This document shows, piece by piece, positions 61,720-64,000 of a stretch of DNA of 64,000 bases. This DNA is from Diadophis punctatus similis (Eukaryota; Chordata; Lepidosauria; Squamata; Dipsadidae), in assembly GCA_023053685.1 (NCBI GenBank), contig JALIGW010000005.1, positions 33,041,480 through 33,105,479 of the forward strand. Reading direction: 5' to 3'. Made by a program: the position numbers and the translations under genes. Numbering within the stretch: position 1 is the first letter of the stretch; each line of letters starts with the position of its first letter. Under the pieces are notes generated by a model. It did not search any database. It worked only from the letters and a program-made list of their open reading frames with translations, and was not told the DNA's origin.

Positions 61720-64000
61720 CAAAGCTATGGCTTATCTTCTTTTAAGTCTGGGGGATGATCAATTCTTAAATGTAGCTGAATTAAAGTCTGCAAAAGAAAT
61801 ATGGCAAAAATTGAAAGCAGTACATGTCAATGTTTCTGCGTGTAATGTGGTCCAACTTTCAAGAAAGCTTTTCAGAATGAGTTTGCAGACAGGAGATTCT
61901 ATGGAAGATCATTTAATGAAAATGCAGTCTAATTTTCTAGAATTGGAGCAACGTGGAGTAAAGTTTCCAGAGTCCCAGAAAGTTTTATTAGTGTTAAATA
62001 GTTTGGATCAGAGCTGGGAGACTGTATCAGCTATTTTTGAAAGTAAGCCAGAAGCAGATTTGAATTTGGAGGCTTTGAAATCGTGTTTATTGAATGAATA
62101 TGAGAAAAGGCTTTTCAGCCATGCTGATGGAAAATTCCACAGGCGGGGGCCCAACAAGGAGTACAGTGGAAACTTACAGCAAGTCTCCAGCAAAATTTTC
62201 CACAAGCTGCCTATCTCTAGCAACAGCCGAGGTGTCTGCAGACAAGAGGAAAGCAGAGGCAGGAGAGATCAAGTTACACAGCAACAATTCTTCAAGCAAG
62301 TTAAAAAAGCATGTTTCATTTGTGGAGAGACAAATCATCTGCAGAAAAGCTGTGCACAGAGAAGAAATATGCAAGACAAGAGACATTATTTGCAAGGACA
62401 GATTGCAGTTGCAAAAGTTTGTTATAATAACAATAGAGACAAATGGTTGATTGACAGTGGGGCTAGTCAAACAATTGTTAATAATTTTGACTTATTTTCC
62501 AGATTTTTCCCAGGAAACCATGAAGAAGTGGCCTTAGCCAATGGTCAAAAGGCTAAAATCATTGGAAGAGGCGATTGTGCAGTATGCAAAGCATCGAAAT
62601 CCAAAGCATTCCCAGTAAGCAAGTTTAGCACAAGACAAACCACAAAAGCTCTAGAACTGGTGCATGCTGATTTAATTGGGCCTATGCAAGCCAGTTTGGG
62701 AGGAGCAAAGTATGCGCTGGTCATTGTGGATGACTACAGCAGATTTGGGTTTTGCTACTTACTTAAGAGTAAAACAGAGGTGCTACAGCAATTTAAGCAA
62801 TGGTTAAGCTTTGTAGAGAGAAGGTACAAACAACAGATATGTCAGTTGCAAACTGACAGAGGTTCTGAATTTATGTCAACAAATTTTCAACAATGGTTGA
62901 GACAATTGGGAATAAGACACAGGCGCACAAATCCTTACACACCGGGGGAGAACGGAGTGGCTGAAAAGAGGAATGGTGTTTTGCAAACAATGAAAGACTC
63001 ATTACTGGAGGATTCTGGTATGAGCAGGTCATATTGGGGTGAAGCCATACTGACTGCCAATTATTTAGTTAATAGGCTGTGGAGTTCATCCATCAATAAT
63101 ACTCCATATGCAATGCTATATGGGAGAAAGCCTTCTCTAGCACATTTAAAAATATTTGGAAGTACTGCTTGGGTACATATTCCAAAGGCAATCAGAAGAA
63201 AGGGACAACAAAAGGCTAGAAAGCTCAGATTTGTGGGCTATGAGCCAGGCTCAAAAGGGTATCGCTTTAGCGATGGAAGTAAAAGGATAGTGATTTCAAG
63301 GTCTGCTAGTTTTGCAGAACAAAATTGGAACAGAATTGATGCAAATTCTGAAAATGTCTCACTTAGTGACGGTGATCCACTTAGCGACGGTGATCCACTT
63401 AGTGACAATAACTCATGTAATGATGGTGAATCATTTACTGAAGGTGTCAATGTTCAGGGAGGAGAGTCTGAACAAGATATGAAGACAGAAAAGCTTGAAA
63501 CACAAGAACAGGCAATGCCACGTAGGTCAGAGCGTAGGAACAGAGGGGTTCCGCCAGACAGGTATTCTGCCAGTAAAGTTAAAGTGTGTAATGTGTGGTA
63601 TGAGCCAAGAAACTATAAGGAAGTATTGGCATTACCAAAAGTTGAACAAGAAAAGTGGAAGGAAGCCATGGATAAAGAGATGAAATCCATGGGAGATCAT
63701 GAAGTGTTCACATCTATGACTTTGCCACAGGGTACGAAAGCTGTAGGATGTAAGTGGGTATATAAGAAAAAGGTATTACCCAATAATGAAGTACAGTATA
63801 AGGCAAGATTGGTGGCACAAGGTTTTTCTCAATTAAAGAATGTGCACTATGATGAGGTGTTCGCGCCAACTGTAAAAGGTGAGAGCATAAGACTAGCACT
63901 GGCATTAGCATCAGCATACAGGCATAGAATTTGGCATTTTGATATAACCACTGCATTTCTCAATGCTGAATTAGAGGAAGAAATTTATATGGTTCAAGCG
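61622..64000 (+). CDS. Copia gag-pol polyprotein, open to window end, internal deletion
   Basis: A 793-codon frame without a stop, numbered from 61622. Gag occupies residues about 1-230, with a CX2CX4HX4C zinc knuckle (CFICGETNHLQKSC) at 231-244 for RNA binding. The aspartic protease motif DSGAS is at 278-282. About 35 residues later IIGRGD runs directly into CAVCKASKSKAF, the CC half of the integrase zinc finger; the rest of protease and the HH half are missing. The integrase core has Asp350, Asp412 (TDRGSEF) and Glu448 (NGVAE), a DD35E spacing. An acidic Ser-Asp-Gly-Asp-Pro repeat lies at 579-595. RT starts with WKEAMDKEM, KARLVAQGFSQ and FDITTAFLNAELEEEIYM (Asp774). Reading continues past 64000. 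Confidence 0.93.
63358..63410 (+). repeat. 18-bp tandem repeat in copia pol linker
   Basis: Units of CTTAGTGACGGTGATCCA occur about 2.5 times with one synonymous change (AGC for AGT), encoding LSDGDP repeats between integrase and RT, followed by further Asp/Glu-rich sequence. The region is a linker of low conservation in copia elements. Confidence 0.85.

Larger units (their letters stand above)
61166..64000 (+). mobile_element. Ty1/copia LTR retrotransposon, 5' part, cut by window end
   Basis: Order seen: LTR (61166-61432), primer-binding site (61433-61446), leader, gag start (61549), and one gag-pol frame with zinc knuckle, protease, integrase and then reverse transcriptase. Integrase before reverse transcriptase defines the Pseudoviridae-type (copia) order. 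The element lies on the plus strand, antisense to VTI1A, inside its intron. The 3' half of RT, RNase H and 3' LTR lie beyond the window. Ty1/copia elements are present but uncommon in reptiles, fish and amphibians. The long intact frame argues for a fairly recent insertion. It has no envelope gene in the visible part. Confidence 0.95.

Noticed and set aside
61549..64000. The copia frame as a domesticated host gene.
   Set aside because: An LTR, primer-binding site and gag-pol order adjoin it, and a frameshift and deletion are present; it is better explained as a retrotransposon copy.

Overview
The window looks like vertebrate nuclear DNA from a squamate reptile, most probably a snake. It is AT-rich and intron-like, and its repeats are typical of squamates: tRNA-derived SINEs including Sauria-type SINEs, Bov-B, CR1 and L2-like LINEs, ATTCT microsatellites, small hAT and mariner-like elements, and a Ty1/copia retrotransposon. 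The species assignment is inference from this repeat content.

One host gene is recognisable, and the whole window appears to lie inside it. Three exons of VTI1A, the vesicle-fusion SNARE Vti1a, lie on the minus strand at 60822-60899 (78 bp), 54872-54892 (a 21-bp microexon) and 50059-50143 (85 bp). All three have consensus splice sites and compatible reading phases. The microexon encodes LIKLREE, matching the short insert that distinguishes the brain-enriched beta form of Vti1a. The earlier exons would lie beyond position 64000 and the later ones before position 1; I could not find the next exon in 1-50058, which therefore reads as one very large intron.

Layout: 1-9.4 kb is rich in SINE, LINE and hAT remnants, including a clean nested insertion at 5.8-6.3 kb. 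9.4-20 kb is mostly anonymous with a few SINE and CR1 pieces and one GC-richer block that may be conserved non-coding DNA. 20-27.9 kb is a repeat cluster (hAT element, CR1, L2, Bov-B inside L2). 28.06-36.5 kb is strikingly poor in recognisable transposons and holds another candidate regulatory block at about 31.4-31.96 kb. 36.5-49 kb is again transposon-rich, with a foldback element nested in a mariner-like element. 50-61 kb carries the VTI1A exons.

61166-64000 is the 5' part of a Ty1/copia retrotransposon on the plus strand, antisense to VTI1A and running off the window. It has a 267-bp LTR, a primer-binding site matching the anticodon arm of initiator tRNA-Met (the half-tRNA priming known for Drosophila copia), a gag start broken by one extra A, and a 793-codon gag-pol frame open to the window end. 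That frame appears to lack the end of the protease and the HH part of the integrase zinc finger. I see no bacterial, CRISPR or operon-like system. The most interesting items are the copia element, the VTI1A microexon and a perfect 23-bp hairpin at 39.4 kb.
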